A stretch of DNA of 64,000 bases, from the NCBI RefSeq assembly GCF_018380615.1, contig NZ_JAGYVZ010000002.1, forward strand, positions 372,001 to 436,000. Direction: 5' to 3'. Within the stretch, counting starts at the first letter, position 1. The number at the start of each line of letters is the position of its first letter. The notes below the pieces were generated by a model. That model was not told the origin of the DNA. It did not search any database and worked only from the letters and a program-made list of their open reading frames with translations. This stretch comes from Flavobacterium psychroterrae (GTDB lineage Bacteria > Bacteroidota > Bacteroidia > Flavobacteriales > Flavobacteriaceae). Below, piece after piece: positions 10,719 through 19,386 of this stretch. A program made the position numbers and the translations under genes.

Positions 10719-11621
10719 TTGAACGCTACTAAAAATACATTTTCAATAAAATCAATATTTACCGATTTCAAAGAGATTACAAAAGCTGGTTTAGCAATCA
10801 GTGTACTGTTTTCTTCCATTGCCGGTTATTTATTGGGTGTTAATGCTGATCATCCTTTTAAGTGGAGTGTTTTAGTTGTTTTGATGATTGGAGGATATTG
10901 TATGGTTGGAGCTTCAAATGCTTTTAATCAGGTAATAGAAAAAGATATCGATTCATTAATGGACCGAACTAAAAATCGTCCGGTTCCTTCGGGGCGAATG
11001 TCTCAAAAAATGGCTTTGTTTGTAGCAATTTTGCTTACAATTATTGGTATTACTTTGTTGTATACAATCAATGCAAAATCAGCAATGTTTGCGGCAGTCT
11101 CAATATTTTTGTACACAAGCGTATATACACCTTTAAAAACAGTAACTTCGTTATCGGTCTTTGTTGGTGCTTTTCCGGGTGCAATTCCCTTTATGTTAGG
11201 TTGGGTTGCGGCAACAGGAGAATTTGGTATCGAGGCAGGAACACTTTTTTTAATTCAGTTTTTCTGGCAGTTCCCTCATTTTTGGTCCATTGGATGGTTC
11301 TTATATGAAGATTATGCAAAGGCTGGAATTTTTATGCTTCCAACAGGGAAAAAAGACAGGAAAACGGCTTTGCAGATTATTTTATATACAATTTGGCTTA
11401 TTATCGCATCATTGTTGCCATCTTTAGGATTTACGGGGCAATTGTTTATTACCCCAATTGCAGCAATAATAGTGTTTTTTATTGGTTTATGGATGTTGTT
11501 TTATGCGGTACGTTTGTACCAGTTAAGAACAGCAAAAGCAGCGAGAACATTAATGTTGGTAAGTGTTTCGTATATTTCGTTGCTGCAAATAGTGTTTATA
11601 GTAGATAAATTTTTAAGATAG
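10719..11621 (+). CDS. cyoE: Protoheme IX farnesyltransferase (heme O synthase)
   Basis: This UbiA-family inner-membrane prenyltransferase adds farnesyl to heme b to make heme O, the precursor of heme A for the terminal oxidase. The 300 residues contain multiple membrane segments and the active-site motif around N70, D76, D78 and D82 (NQVIEKDIDSLMDRTKNRP). The TTG start at 10719 is preferred because the next in-frame Met lies about 56 residues in, beyond the first membrane helix. It leads a run of oxidase genes and is followed two bases later by the first COX3 gene. The symbol ctaB is used for the same family. Confidence 0.93.
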   Translation: MNATKNTFSIKSIFTDFKEITKAGLAISVLFSSIAGYLLGVNADHPFKWSVLVVLMIGGYCMVGASNAFNQVIEKDIDSLMDRTKNRPVPSGRMSQKMALFVAILLTIIGITLLYTINAKSAMFAAVSIFLYTSVYTPLKTVTSLSVFVGAFPGAIPFMLGWVAATGEFGIEAGTLFLIQFFWQFPHFWSIGWFLYEDYAKAGIFMLPTGKKDRKTALQIILYTIWLIIASLLPSLGFTGQLFITPIAAIIVFFIGLWMLFYAVRLYQLRTAKAARTLMLVSVSYISLLQIVFIVDKFLR

Positions 11622-11623
11622 TT

Positions 11624-12223
11624 ATGGAAATGACATTAACAAAAACAGACTCAATTAGTGAGGAGCAAGTAAGAAAATCAAAATCGGCAAAACTGATTTT
11701 GTTGTTCGCAATGGTAAGTATGACCATGATGTTTGCGGGACTTACAAGTGCGTTTGTGGTAAGTAAATCAAGAGCAGATTGGTTGAAGAATTTCGAATTA
11801 CCAACTGCATTTTATTACAGTACAATAGTGATTATTGGTTGCAGCGTAACTTTTTATATGGCGAAAAAAGCCATTCAAAAAGACAATAGAAGTGCAACTA
11901 CGGCATTACTTTTAGGAACATTAGCTTTAGGGATTTTATTTGTAGTTTTACAATTTGTAGGTTTTGGACAAATAGTAGAAAGTGGTTATTATTTTACAGG
12001 AGAAGGTAGTTCAATTACTACAACTTTTTTGTATGTTGTTACCGTTACACACTTATTACACTTAGCTGGAGGTTTGATTTCACTTTTAATTATAATTTAT
12101 AATCATTTTAAACAAAAATACAATTCGACTCAAACTCTTGGTATAGAACTAGGTGCGATGTATTGGCACTTTTTGGATTTATTATGGGTATATTTATTTT
12201 TATTTTTATATTTCTTTAAATAA
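11624..12223 (+). CDS. Cytochrome c oxidase subunit III (short paralogue)
   Basis: A 199-residue COX3-family membrane protein with five hydrophobic segments and the family C-terminal motif YWHFLDLLWVYLFLF. Subunit III binds no metal but stabilises the catalytic subunit of heme-copper oxidases. It starts 2 bases after cyoE. A second, longer COX3 follows; two adjacent COX3 genes are common in Bacteroidota. The catalytic subunits I and II are not in the window. Confidence 0.9.
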   Translation: MEMTLTKTDSISEEQVRKSKSAKLILLFAMVSMTMMFAGLTSAFVVSKSRADWLKNFELPTAFYYSTIVIIGCSVTFYMAKKAIQKDNRSATTALLLGTLALGILFVVLQFVGFGQIVESGYYFTGEGSSITTTFLYVVTVTHLLHLAGGLISLLIIIYNHFKQKYNSTQTLGIELGAMYWHFLDLLWVYLFLFLYFFK

Positions 12224-12233
12224 GAAAAAAACG

Positions 12234-12241
12234 TAAATTTG
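12234..12241 (+). promoter_or_regulatory. -7 promoter box before second COX3
   Basis: TAAATTTG matches TAnnTTTG, lies between the two COX3 genes and ends 25 bases before the next start, so the long COX3 and COX4 may have extra transcription. Confidence 0.5.
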
Positions 12242-12265
12242 GGAACTTTTTAACGAATATCTTTT

Positions 12266-13249
12266 ATGGAAGCGACAGTTACTACTGCAAACAACGACGA
12301 AAAAACTTGGGGAGGCGGCGATATCCAGCCATTAGGCGCAAGTTATGGTAAAATGATGATGTGGTTTTTTATCGTATCAGATGCTTTAACCTTCTCTGGA
12401 TTCCTGGCGGCTTATGGTTTTTCCAGATTCAAATTTATTGAAACATGGCCTTTGGCAGATGAAGTGTTTACTCACTTCCCATTTATGCATGGTGTTTCGG
12501 CTCCAATGTATTATGTAGCCTTAATGACTTTTATTTTGATTTTCTCATCTGTAACAATGGTTTTGGCTGTTGATGCAGGTCACCAGTTGAAAAAAACAAA
12601 AGTTGCAATTTATATGTTCTTAACAATTATTGGAGGTTTTATTTTCGTTGGTTCTCAAGCCTGGGAATGGAAAAACTTCATTAAAGGTGAATATGGGGCA
12701 GTTGAAACAGTAGGCGGAAGCTTATTACAGTTTGTCGATAAAGATGGTAAAAGAGTTGCTCTTGAAGAGTTTGCTGTAAAATTACCGGAACAAAGAGAAG
12801 CCCTTACAAGAGCTGACGGTAAATGGTTTATGGAAAGTGCTGAATCAACACCAACGTATTCAGTTGCTGAAATTCAGGCTGGTTTTAAAGCGCATCCTGA
12901 ACTTTTAATAAGAACAGAGCATCTTACAGCAGAAAAGAAAAAAACAATTTTGTCAAGAGCAGAATCTGAATCTCGTTTAACTACTGCAAAATATGTAGTA
13001 GAAGGTGCGAACCTTGTGAGAAACGAATACGGAAGTAAATTATTTGCTGATTTCTTTTTCTTTATTACAGGTTTCCACGGATTCCACGTATTTTCTGGAG
13101 TTATCATTAACATCATTATTTTCTTTAATGTGTTATTAGGAACTTACGAAAAAAGAAGAAGTTACGAAATGGTAGAGAAAGTTGGTTTATACTGGCACTT
13201 TGTCGATTTAGTTTGGGTATTTGTATTTACAGTTTTCTACTTAGTTTAA
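12266..13249 (+). CDS. Cytochrome c oxidase subunit III (long paralogue with insertion)
   Basis: A 327-residue COX3 with the C-terminal motif YWHFVDLVWVFVF and the HGFHVFSG helix. Relative to the 199-residue neighbour it carries an insertion of about 110 mostly charged residues at roughly positions 145-255, between membrane segments, containing KDGKRVALEEF and ELLIRTEHLTAEKKK. The frame and codon use are unbroken, so the insertion is a genuine part of the protein. Its role is not known to me. It is followed 18 bases later by the COX4-like gene. Confidence 0.9.
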   Translation: MEATVTTANNDEKTWGGGDIQPLGASYGKMMMWFFIVSDALTFSGFLAAYGFSRFKFIETWPLADEVFTHFPFMHGVSAPMYYVALMTFILIFSSVTMVLAVDAGHQLKKTKVAIYMFLTIIGGFIFVGSQAWEWKNFIKGEYGAVETVGGSLLQFVDKDGKRVALEEFAVKLPEQREALTRADGKWFMESAESTPTYSVAEIQAGFKAHPELLIRTEHLTAEKKKTILSRAESESRLTTAKYVVEGANLVRNEYGSKLFADFFFFITGFHGFHVFSGVIINIIIFFNVLLGTYEKRRSYEMVEKVGLYWHFVDLVWVFVFTVFYLV

Positions 13250-13267
13250 TTTTAGATTTTAATTATT

Positions 13268-13618
13268 ATGTCACACGAACACGTATCAAATACAAAAAGA
13301 ATCTGGTTTGTTTTTGCATTATTATCAGCAGTAACTACAGTAGAAGTTATACTTGGTATTATTAAACCGGGAGTATTAGAGTTTAATCATTTTTTAGGTT
13401 TGAATTTGTTAAACTGGATATTTTATATCCTGACAATATTCAAAGCGTATTATATAGTATGGGCATTTATGCACATGGAAGGTGAAAAAAGCAGCCTTAG
13501 ATGGTCAGTTGTTTCGCCGGTTATTTTCCTGGTTTTATATTTATTGTTTATTCTGTTGACAGAAGGACATTATATTTATGGGGTTTTTAAAGATTCTACT
13601 ATTAAATGGAATTTTTAA
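13268..13618 (+). CDS. Cytochrome c oxidase subunit IV-like protein
   Basis: A 116-residue protein with three hydrophobic segments and the prokaryotic COX4 pattern (YYIVWAFMHMEGEKSSLRW). Such proteins are small accessory subunits of aa3/caa3-type oxidases. It closes the COX3-COX3-COX4 group and is followed by a terminator. Confidence 0.85.
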   Translation: MSHEHVSNTKRIWFVFALLSAVTTVEVILGIIKPGVLEFNHFLGLNLLNWIFYILTIFKAYYIVWAFMHMEGEKSSLRWSVVSPVIFLVLYLLFILLTEGHYIYGVFKDSTIKWNF

Positions 13619-13640
13619 CATGATATTAATTCGAAAAGAG

Positions 13641-13663
13641 GCTCCGTTTAACGGAGCTTTTTT
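13641..13663 (+). terminator. Intrinsic terminator after COX4
   Basis: GCTCCGT-TTA-ACGGAGC followed by a T-rich run of six T residues. Confidence 0.8.
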
Positions 13664-13671
13664 TATTTTTG
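13664..13671 (+). promoter_or_regulatory. -7 promoter box for SCO-like operon
   Basis: TATTTTTG overlaps the end of the preceding terminator tail and ends 25 bases before the next start. Confidence 0.55.
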
Positions 13672-13696
13672 TACCTCAATAACTTCCGTTAATACA

Positions 13697-14338
13697 ATGA
13701 AAAAAAATATAGTTCTCTTTGTACTTTTTGTTTTGCCAATTGTAGCCTATTTGTTTTTTGCTTCAGGTGTAAATAGTTTTACTAAACTTCCCACAATCAC
13801 TCCTAAAATTGCCGACTTTGGTAACTGGAAATCCCTTAAAGGAGAAAAAGTAACCTTGAATGATAAAATAACAATTCTTGGTTTTTCAGGAACTGAGATT
13901 TTAAAAAACAGAGGAAATTTTTTTAATTTAAATGAAAAAATTTATCAGCGTTACAATGGATTCAAAGATTTGCAATTCGTAGTAATTTGTCCGTTAGGAA
14001 CTGAAAAAGACGCTGAGAAAATCGAAGAATCTTTAGGCGCTTTTACAGATGTTTCAGGATGGCATTTTGTGTTTGCTTCTCCGGAAGAAATTAAAGTGTT
14101 TTATGATCAATTGCACTTAAAAGGAAAATTAGATCAGGATCTAGGAACTCCAAATGTTTATATCGTAGATAAAGAACGTAATTTAAGAGGAAGAAAAGAT
14201 AAAGAGGAATACAAAGAAGGCTATAATACTTTTCATCCTTCTGAGTTGAGTAACGAAATGCTGGATGATTTTAAAATCATTTTATATGAATATCGTGCAG
14301 CTCTAAAAAAGAACCACAACGCAACAAAAGAACTTTAA
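13697..14338 (+). CDS. SCO-like membrane-anchored thioredoxin-fold protein lacking the CxxxC site
   Basis: A 213-residue protein with an N-terminal membrane anchor (residues 5-23) and a globular domain. Its layout parallels the SCO protein encoded 10 bases downstream: ITILGFSGTEILKN stands where SCO has VLEFFFTTCPSICPK, and NVYIVDKERNLRGRKD stands where SCO has LFALIDKDGNIRCRKD. The copper-binding Cys pair and His are absent; the only Cys is residue 98 (VICPLG). I infer a degenerate SCO relative, possibly a copper-chaperone partner or scaffold. No domain name is certain. Confidence 0.6.
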   Translation: MKKNIVLFVLFVLPIVAYLFFASGVNSFTKLPTITPKIADFGNWKSLKGEKVTLNDKITILGFSGTEILKNRGNFFNLNEKIYQRYNGFKDLQFVVICPLGTEKDAEKIEESLGAFTDVSGWHFVFASPEEIKVFYDQLHLKGKLDQDLGTPNVYIVDKERNLRGRKDKEEYKEGYNTFHPSELSNEMLDDFKIILYEYRAALKKNHNATKEL

Positions 14339-14348
14339 TCTTTATATC

Positions 14349-15038
14349 ATGTTTAAAAATAAATCATATATCGGAATTTCGTTTATTATCTTAATCTTCG
14401 GAATTTATGCTGTGCCTAAAATTGTGGACAGAATTTCAAATGGAGAAGTTGTAAAAGGAAACCGCTTAGATAATGTAGGTTTAAAAACTTCAAAAGCAGA
14501 TGCGAAACTTATAACTATTGGTCCGGCTCCTAAATTTGAATTAACAAATCAGGATAATATTAAAGTTTCAAATGAAACATATAAAGGGAAAGTATATGTT
14601 TTAGAATTTTTCTTTACAACATGTCCTTCAATTTGTCCTAAGATGAATTTAAGTATGTTAGAGATCGAGAAAACTTTTTTTGGTAATCCAAATTTCGGAA
14701 TTGTTTCCATTACTATCGATCCTAAACATGATACACCACAAGTTTTAAAAGATCATGCTAAATTATTAGGAGTAAAATCATCTAACTGGAATTTTCTAAC
14801 AGGTGATAAAGCGACAATTATGGATTTGTCAAACAAAGGCTTCAATTTATATGCTGGAGAAAATGAAAAAGTAAGCGGTGGTTTTGAACATTCCGGTTTA
14901 TTTGCTTTAATTGATAAAGACGGAAATATTCGTTGCAGAAAAGATGAATTTGGAAATCCAAATATCTATTATGACGGATTAGATAAAAAAGGTGTTAGGG
15001 ACATTCAGGAAGATATTAAAATATTATTAGCAGAATAA
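14349..15038 (+). CDS. SCO1/SenC family copper chaperone for cytochrome oxidase
   Basis: A 229-residue protein with an N-terminal membrane anchor and a thioredoxin-like domain facing the periplasm. The copper ligands are visible: Cys92 and Cys96 in TTCPSICPKMN and His181 in GFEHSGLF. SCO proteins deliver or reduce copper for the CuA centre of oxidase subunit II. It sits between the cysteine-free relative and a DUF420 gene (1 base away), clearly in an oxidase-assembly operon. Confidence 0.93.
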   Translation: MFKNKSYIGISFIILIFGIYAVPKIVDRISNGEVVKGNRLDNVGLKTSKADAKLITIGPAPKFELTNQDNIKVSNETYKGKVYVLEFFFTTCPSICPKMNLSMLEIEKTFFGNPNFGIVSITIDPKHDTPQVLKDHAKLLGVKSSNWNFLTGDKATIMDLSNKGFNLYAGENEKVSGGFEHSGLFALIDKDGNIRCRKDEFGNPNIYYDGLDKKGVRDIQEDIKILLAE

Positions 15039-15039
15039 A

Positions 15040-15621
15040 ATGGAAGATCATTCATTAGAAAAAAAGTATAATAAGCTTATTATAGCAGTTTCAATTATAA
15101 TACCAGTTGCAGTAGGTATTTTATTTGTAATTAAATTAAAAGATTTCGGAATCAATGTTGAGCCTCTTTCATTTTTACCTCCCATATATGCTACAACTAA
15201 TGGTTTAACAGCAATTGCATTGGTTTTAGGAGTTATTGCTATTAAAAACGGAAAACAGAAACTTCATGAACGTCTAATGACTTCGGCTATTGCTTTGTCT
15301 TTAGCTTTTCTAGTAATGTATGTCGCTTATCATATGACAGCTGATTCTACTAAATTCGGGGATTTAAATCATGATGGAATTGTAGACGCTATCGAAAAAG
15401 CTAAAATTGGAGCTTTGAGATATTTGTATGTTTTTATTTTGCTTACACATATAATTTTATCAGTTGTGATTATTCCGTTTGTATTGGTTACGTATGTTAG
15501 GGCTCTTGCGCAACGTTTTGATAAACATAGAAAAATAGCCAGAATAACATTTCCGCTTTGGTTGTATGTTGCGGTTACAGGTGTAATAGTTTATTTAATG
15601 ATTTCTCCTTATTATGCTTAA
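15040..15621 (+). CDS. DUF420 membrane protein (CtaM-like) with an EF-hand-like loop
   Basis: A 193-residue membrane protein with five or six hydrophobic segments, conserved histidines (H76, H98, H136) and the DUF420 pattern (GLTAIALVLGVIAIKNGKQKLHERLM). The family includes CtaM, which assists heme-copper oxidase assembly. Residues 108-119, DLNHDGIVDAIE, match a canonical calcium-binding EF-hand loop between membrane segments. It starts 1 base after SCO and overlaps the next frame. Confidence 0.87.
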   Translation: MEDHSLEKKYNKLIIAVSIIIPVAVGILFVIKLKDFGINVEPLSFLPPIYATTNGLTAIALVLGVIAIKNGKQKLHERLMTSAIALSLAFLVMYVAYHMTADSTKFGDLNHDGIVDAIEKAKIGALRYLYVFILLTHIILSVVIIPFVLVTYVRALAQRFDKHRKIARITFPLWLYVAVTGVIVYLMISPYYA

Positions 15622-15691
15622 ATTAGAAAATAGAATAAAGAATAGCGAAAATAGAATGGAAAGTAAAGAGTATAGAATGAAGAATATAGAT

Positions 15692-15937
15692 ATGAATGTG
15701 AGTAAAACTTTTCCAACAAAGTTTATCTATATTCTTGTCTCTATTTTCTTTTCTCTTGCAGCAAACGCTCAATGTGCAATGTGTCGAGCTGCGCTTGCGG
15801 GAGATTCGAATGTAAAAAAAGCAGAAGCGGTAAATAACGGAATCGTTTATTTAATGGTAATTCCTTATTTACTTGTAGCAATAATTGGCGTTCTGATTTA
15901 CAGAATGTACCAATCTAAAAGGAAAAAAGCAGAATAA
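15692..15937 (+). CDS. Small membrane protein with CxxC motif (oxidase cluster)
   Basis: An 81-residue protein with a signal peptide (cleaved near ANAQ), a CAMC motif immediately after it (QCAMCRAALAG), and a C-terminal membrane helix with a basic tail. The frame extends upstream to 15614, but those codons fall in A/G-rich, near-repetitive DNA (repeats of AATAGAA type) that looks non-coding, so the ATG at 15692 is preferred. The CxxC at the start of the mature protein suggests metal or thiol chemistry linked to oxidase assembly; this is inference. Confidence 0.65.
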   Translation: MNVSKTFPTKFIYILVSIFFSLAANAQCAMCRAALAGDSNVKKAEAVNNGIVYLMVIPYLLVAIIGVLIYRMYQSKRKKAE

Positions 15938-15955
15938 TTTTATTCTGCTTTTTTT
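15926..15955 (+). terminator. Intrinsic terminator of oxidase-assembly operon
   Basis: AAAGCAGAATAA pairs perfectly with TTATTCTGCTTT over a two-base loop and is followed by T residues; the stop codon of the preceding gene is inside the left arm. Confidence 0.85.
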
Positions 15956-15988
15956 TACCTTAAAGTTGCGATTTGTATTTAGCAAGAT

Positions 15989-15996
15989 TATATTTG
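15989..15996 (+). promoter_or_regulatory. -7 promoter box for TPR gene
   Basis: TATATTTG matches TAnnTTTG and ends 25 bases before the TPR protein start. Confidence 0.6.
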
Positions 15997-16021
15997 TTAA
16001 AAAATAACAACTCTTTTAATC

Positions 16022-17803
16022 ATGCAAAATTGCAATACTTCTAATAAAACATTTTTTGTCTTAAACTGTTTTCTTGTTCTAATTTTTTTTCTGGGTTCAT
16101 TCAAGATGAATGCACAATTATCTGTCAAAAAAGAAAAAGAATTAACCGAATATCTTCAAAGTGGTTTCAATTATTTAAAAACAAATCAGACTAAAGAAGC
16201 TGTTCAACAGTACAAGAAAGCATTAAAGATTGATCCTTCAAACTATAATGCTTATTATAATCTTGGACTTATTTATGCTAAAACAAAACAATTTGATGAA
16301 GCGCTTGCTATCGCTGATGAGGCTCTGCTAAAATGCAGTGAAGATAGTGGTAGTTTATATATATTGAAGGCAAATTGTTTATCTGATATGGGAAGATATG
16401 AGGAGGCTCTTCCATTATTTCTCAAAGATTTACAATCAGCTTCCGGAGATAGTTCAAAGGTCAATTATAATCTCGGTTACACTTATGCTAAGTTGAAAGA
16501 TTATCAGAATGCTTTAATCTATTTAAAAAGATTTATTGAAGTAGAATCGATAAAAGGGAGTAATTGTAATGATGCCTATTTTTACGTCGGTACATGTTAT
16601 ATGGAATTAAATGACTATTCAGTAGCTGTTGACTATTTTGATTTAGCATTAATCGACAGTAAATTTTATAGTTATTATTATAATAAAGCTGAAGCATTAA
16701 GTAAATTAAAAAGAAATGATGAAGCTATTGCGGTAATTAGTGAAGGAATTATAAATAACCCTAATAAAGAAGTACTATATCATAAACGATATCAAATTTA
16801 TAGAGAGCTTAAGCAAAAGGATAAGTCTTTTGAAGATCTAAAGAAGGCGTATTCAATAAATCCAAATGAAGGTGATGTATTGTTCGATATGGGAAGTTAT
16901 TATTCTGAGGATAATAGAATGGATGATGCAATAAAATGTTATCATAAATGTATTTCATTGAATAATAATTTAACCGGTGCCTATAATAATTTGGCCAATA
17001 TTTACAAAGAAAACAAATTAAAATCAGATAGTGCGGAGTTTTATTATAAGAAAGCTATTGAAATCCTTCCTTCTGAAGCGTCTTTTTATTATAATTTTGC
17101 TAGTTATTATAAAAATATAGGTAAATATGATGAGGCAATAAAATTATATAAAAAAACCGTAGAGCTAAACCCAAATTTAAGTAGTGCTTACAAAAATATG
17201 GGAATTGTATACTCTTTAATGAAAGAAACGGATGAAGCAATTAAGAGCGTTCATGAAGCTCTAAAGATTGATTCTGATGACGGGAATAATGCGTTGTTAG
17301 CTTCTCTGTATTTTGATAAATTGGATTATGAAAATACTATTGTTTATGCAACTAAAGCATTAAGGATTGATAAAAAGAGGATATCTACTAATGAAGTCTT
17401 AAATATGCGCGCGGTTAGCAGGCAGATTTTGGGAGATTACAAAAATGCTTTATATGATTATTTGGAGATTTTTTCATCTTATAATCCTGCTGAAAAGAAA
17501 GAAGCTGCTTCTATTTTGTCAAATATTGGATATTGTTATCTAGAAGATAATCAATTACAAAATTCCTTGAAATACTTTAGTGAATCGGTTAATTCTTCGT
17601 CTGAAATCGATCAGTTAATAGGATTGTTTACGGTACAATATTTATTAAATAACAAAGAGGCATTTAAAGTAACATTAAGCAAAGCTATTGCTGTTGAGCC
17701 AAAACTTAAGCAAGGTTTTAAGGGAATTGAAATGCTTGAAAGTGATGGTTATTTTTATACTGAAAAACATAAAAAGACATTAAAAAAAATCTTAATGTTT
17801 TAA
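16022..17803 (+). CDS. Secreted TPR-repeat protein
   Basis: A 593-residue protein with a signal peptide ending near KMNAQ, then about twelve tetratricopeptide repeats covering most of the length (for example AVQQYKKALKIDPSNYNAYY and AIKLYKKTVELNPNLSSAY). TPR arrays are protein-interaction scaffolds; the likely location is the periplasm. It is a single-gene unit with its own promoter and terminator. Partner unknown. Confidence 0.8.
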   Translation: MQNCNTSNKTFFVLNCFLVLIFFLGSFKMNAQLSVKKEKELTEYLQSGFNYLKTNQTKEAVQQYKKALKIDPSNYNAYYNLGLIYAKTKQFDEALAIADEALLKCSEDSGSLYILKANCLSDMGRYEEALPLFLKDLQSASGDSSKVNYNLGYTYAKLKDYQNALIYLKRFIEVESIKGSNCNDAYFYVGTCYMELNDYSVAVDYFDLALIDSKFYSYYYNKAEALSKLKRNDEAIAVISEGIINNPNKEVLYHKRYQIYRELKQKDKSFEDLKKAYSINPNEGDVLFDMGSYYSEDNRMDDAIKCYHKCISLNNNLTGAYNNLANIYKENKLKSDSAEFYYKKAIEILPSEASFYYNFASYYKNIGKYDEAIKLYKKTVELNPNLSSAYKNMGIVYSLMKETDEAIKSVHEALKIDSDDGNNALLASLYFDKLDYENTIVYATKALRIDKKRISTNEVLNMRAVSRQILGDYKNALYDYLEIFSSYNPAEKKEAASILSNIGYCYLEDNQLQNSLKYFSESVNSSSEIDQLIGLFTVQYLLNNKEAFKVTLSKAIAVEPKLKQGFKGIEMLESDGYFYTEKHKKTLKKILMF

Positions 17804-17827
17804 TTTATCAATCTAAAAAAGAGTTTG

Positions 17828-17880
17828 AATAATTGTTTAGCTATTTTATAAAATGATACAATAGCTAAACAATTATTTTT
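17828..17880. terminator. Bidirectional terminator between convergent genes
   Basis: A perfect 17-bp stem (AATAATTGTTTAGCTAT at 17828-17844 with its complement at 17861-17877), a 16-base loop and a T tail. It serves the TPR gene on plus and the DUF4403 gene on minus. Confidence 0.8.
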
Positions 17881-17886
17881 TTGTTT

Positions 17887-19293
17887 TTATTTCAAACCAT
17901 CAACCGAAACATTCACAGTTCCGTTTATTTTTATAAAAGCGATAATAGCCTGATTGGTCAACTGAATTTTATCAAACTGAATATCTTCCATTTTGCCATT
18001 TACAAAAACGCCTGGCATTGGCGAATAGTTTTTTAGGTAAGTTGCCATGCTTTTTTTGCCTTCTTCTAAATTAGGCTGAATAGAATAACGACAGCTTTCT
18101 TCCATTTTTCTTAAAATATAACCTTGCCCCAGCCAGCTTGCTGTGCGCATTACTTTGCTTTTAGTATCTAAAACGTAATCAAGTTTCTCAAAATAAATCT
18201 CTTTTGTTTTATTATTATATTGTGGGAATCCATCTAAATAAAGAGTTCCGTTTATAGATCCTAAAACATCAAGAGCAATAACCATTTTGCCATCTTTATG
18301 CCAGATTGAAACATTTTTGACAGTTATTTTTTTGCTTCCGGATCCAAATTCCTGACCTGCAAAATTCCTTGTCATAATTTTTGAAGCATCAATATAAGTT
18401 GAAATTGCTGCAATATTTGCCGAAATTTGGTTTGGAATTTTTGCCACAGGTTTCAATACGATTTTAGTCGCATTGAATTTAGATTCCGGTTTTTTACCCA
18501 CAATCGTTTCCATATTACATTTCATTCCCATGTCTAATAAAAACAAATCATTTTTAAGTTTTGCATTCGTTGAATACACTTCAACAGGAACAATTCTTAA
18601 CCAGCTTTCATACGTATCACTCATCTGAAATGGTGTACAGATTTTTTCTAGTGCAGATAAAACATTCGGTTTAAAATCCATAGATTTTTCGATTGCTTCG
18701 TCTATTTTCTTTTCAATTTTAGATTTAAAAATAGAAATCGCCGGATTTACCAGGTATGTTATTGGCATACTTTTTCCAAATACAACCATCGTTGGGCTTT
18801 CGTTCCAGTCTAAAGATTTGAATTCGGTTTTAGTATTTAATTTCCAGTTCGTCAAAGCTACTTCACTTGATAAAGTGATCACACCATTTAGATTAAATTC
18901 TCTCGTGTCATAAAGTTCAACGCCCAGTTTTTTAGTACCAATTCGGTATTTGATCGTCGCTTTAAGCGGTAAAATTGTTTTTATTTTTTTGTCAGGGTTT
19001 GCAGGATCGTTCTGAATTTTTATTGGTGCCTGTTTCCATATTTTCATTTCGATATCGTCATCTTCAATATTATTATCTTCATAGATTAAACCATTCAATA
19101 ATAAATTGGTTTGATTTTGAATATCACTCAGTTTTACCGTTATGGGTAAGTTGATAAAAGATGGATTTGCATCATAAACTAAGGGACTTGCATCGTCTGG
19201 TTCTGGTTTTAATGTTTCTAATTTGTGAGAAGTAGAACAGCTTGTAGCCACTGTAAGTACTGTAAATAAAGAGATAATGGAAAGAAACTTCAT
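17887..19293 (-). CDS. DUF4403 family lipoprotein
   Basis: A 468-residue protein with a lipoprotein signal (LTVATSCSTSH, Cys19) and the DUF4403 pattern SFINLPITVKLSDIQNQTN near residue 45. DUF4403 proteins resemble lipid-binding SMP/TULIP-like folds by some predictions, but no function is established. Residues after the Cys (STSHKL) lack an acidic export signal, so a periplasm-facing position is more likely. It is monocistronic, with a TAATTTTG promoter box, and divergent from the exporter operon. Confidence 0.85.
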   Translation of the reverse strand: MKFLSIISLFTVLTVATSCSTSHKLETLKPEPDDASPLVYDANPSFINLPITVKLSDIQNQTNLLLNGLIYEDNNIEDDDIEMKIWKQAPIKIQNDPANPDKKIKTILPLKATIKYRIGTKKLGVELYDTREFNLNGVITLSSEVALTNWKLNTKTEFKSLDWNESPTMVVFGKSMPITYLVNPAISIFKSKIEKKIDEAIEKSMDFKPNVLSALEKICTPFQMSDTYESWLRIVPVEVYSTNAKLKNDLFLLDMGMKCNMETIVGKKPESKFNATKIVLKPVAKIPNQISANIAAISTYIDASKIMTRNFAGQEFGSGSKKITVKNVSIWHKDGKMVIALDVLGSINGTLYLDGFPQYNNKTKEIYFEKLDYVLDTKSKVMRTASWLGQGYILRKMEESCRYSIQPNLEEGKKSMATYLKNYSPMPGVFVNGKMEDIQFDKIQLTNQAIIAFIKINGTVNVSVDGLK

Positions 19294-19316
19294 CGTTATG
19301 ATTTTTTTAAGTGATG

Positions 19317-19324
19317 CAAAATTA
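19317..19324 (-). promoter_or_regulatory. -7 promoter box for DUF4403 gene
   Basis: The minus strand reads TAATTTTG, a full match to TAnnTTTG, 24 bases before the ATG. Confidence 0.55.
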
Positions 19325-19386
19325 AGAAAACAATTATATTATCTTAAAAAAGTGTAACAATTGATACTGAATTGAGTCTTATTGTA

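Noticed and set aside
15614..15691. N-terminal 26 residues of the longer reading of the CxxC protein
   Set aside because: A/G-rich near-repeat sequence; including it would put a charged tail before the signal peptide.
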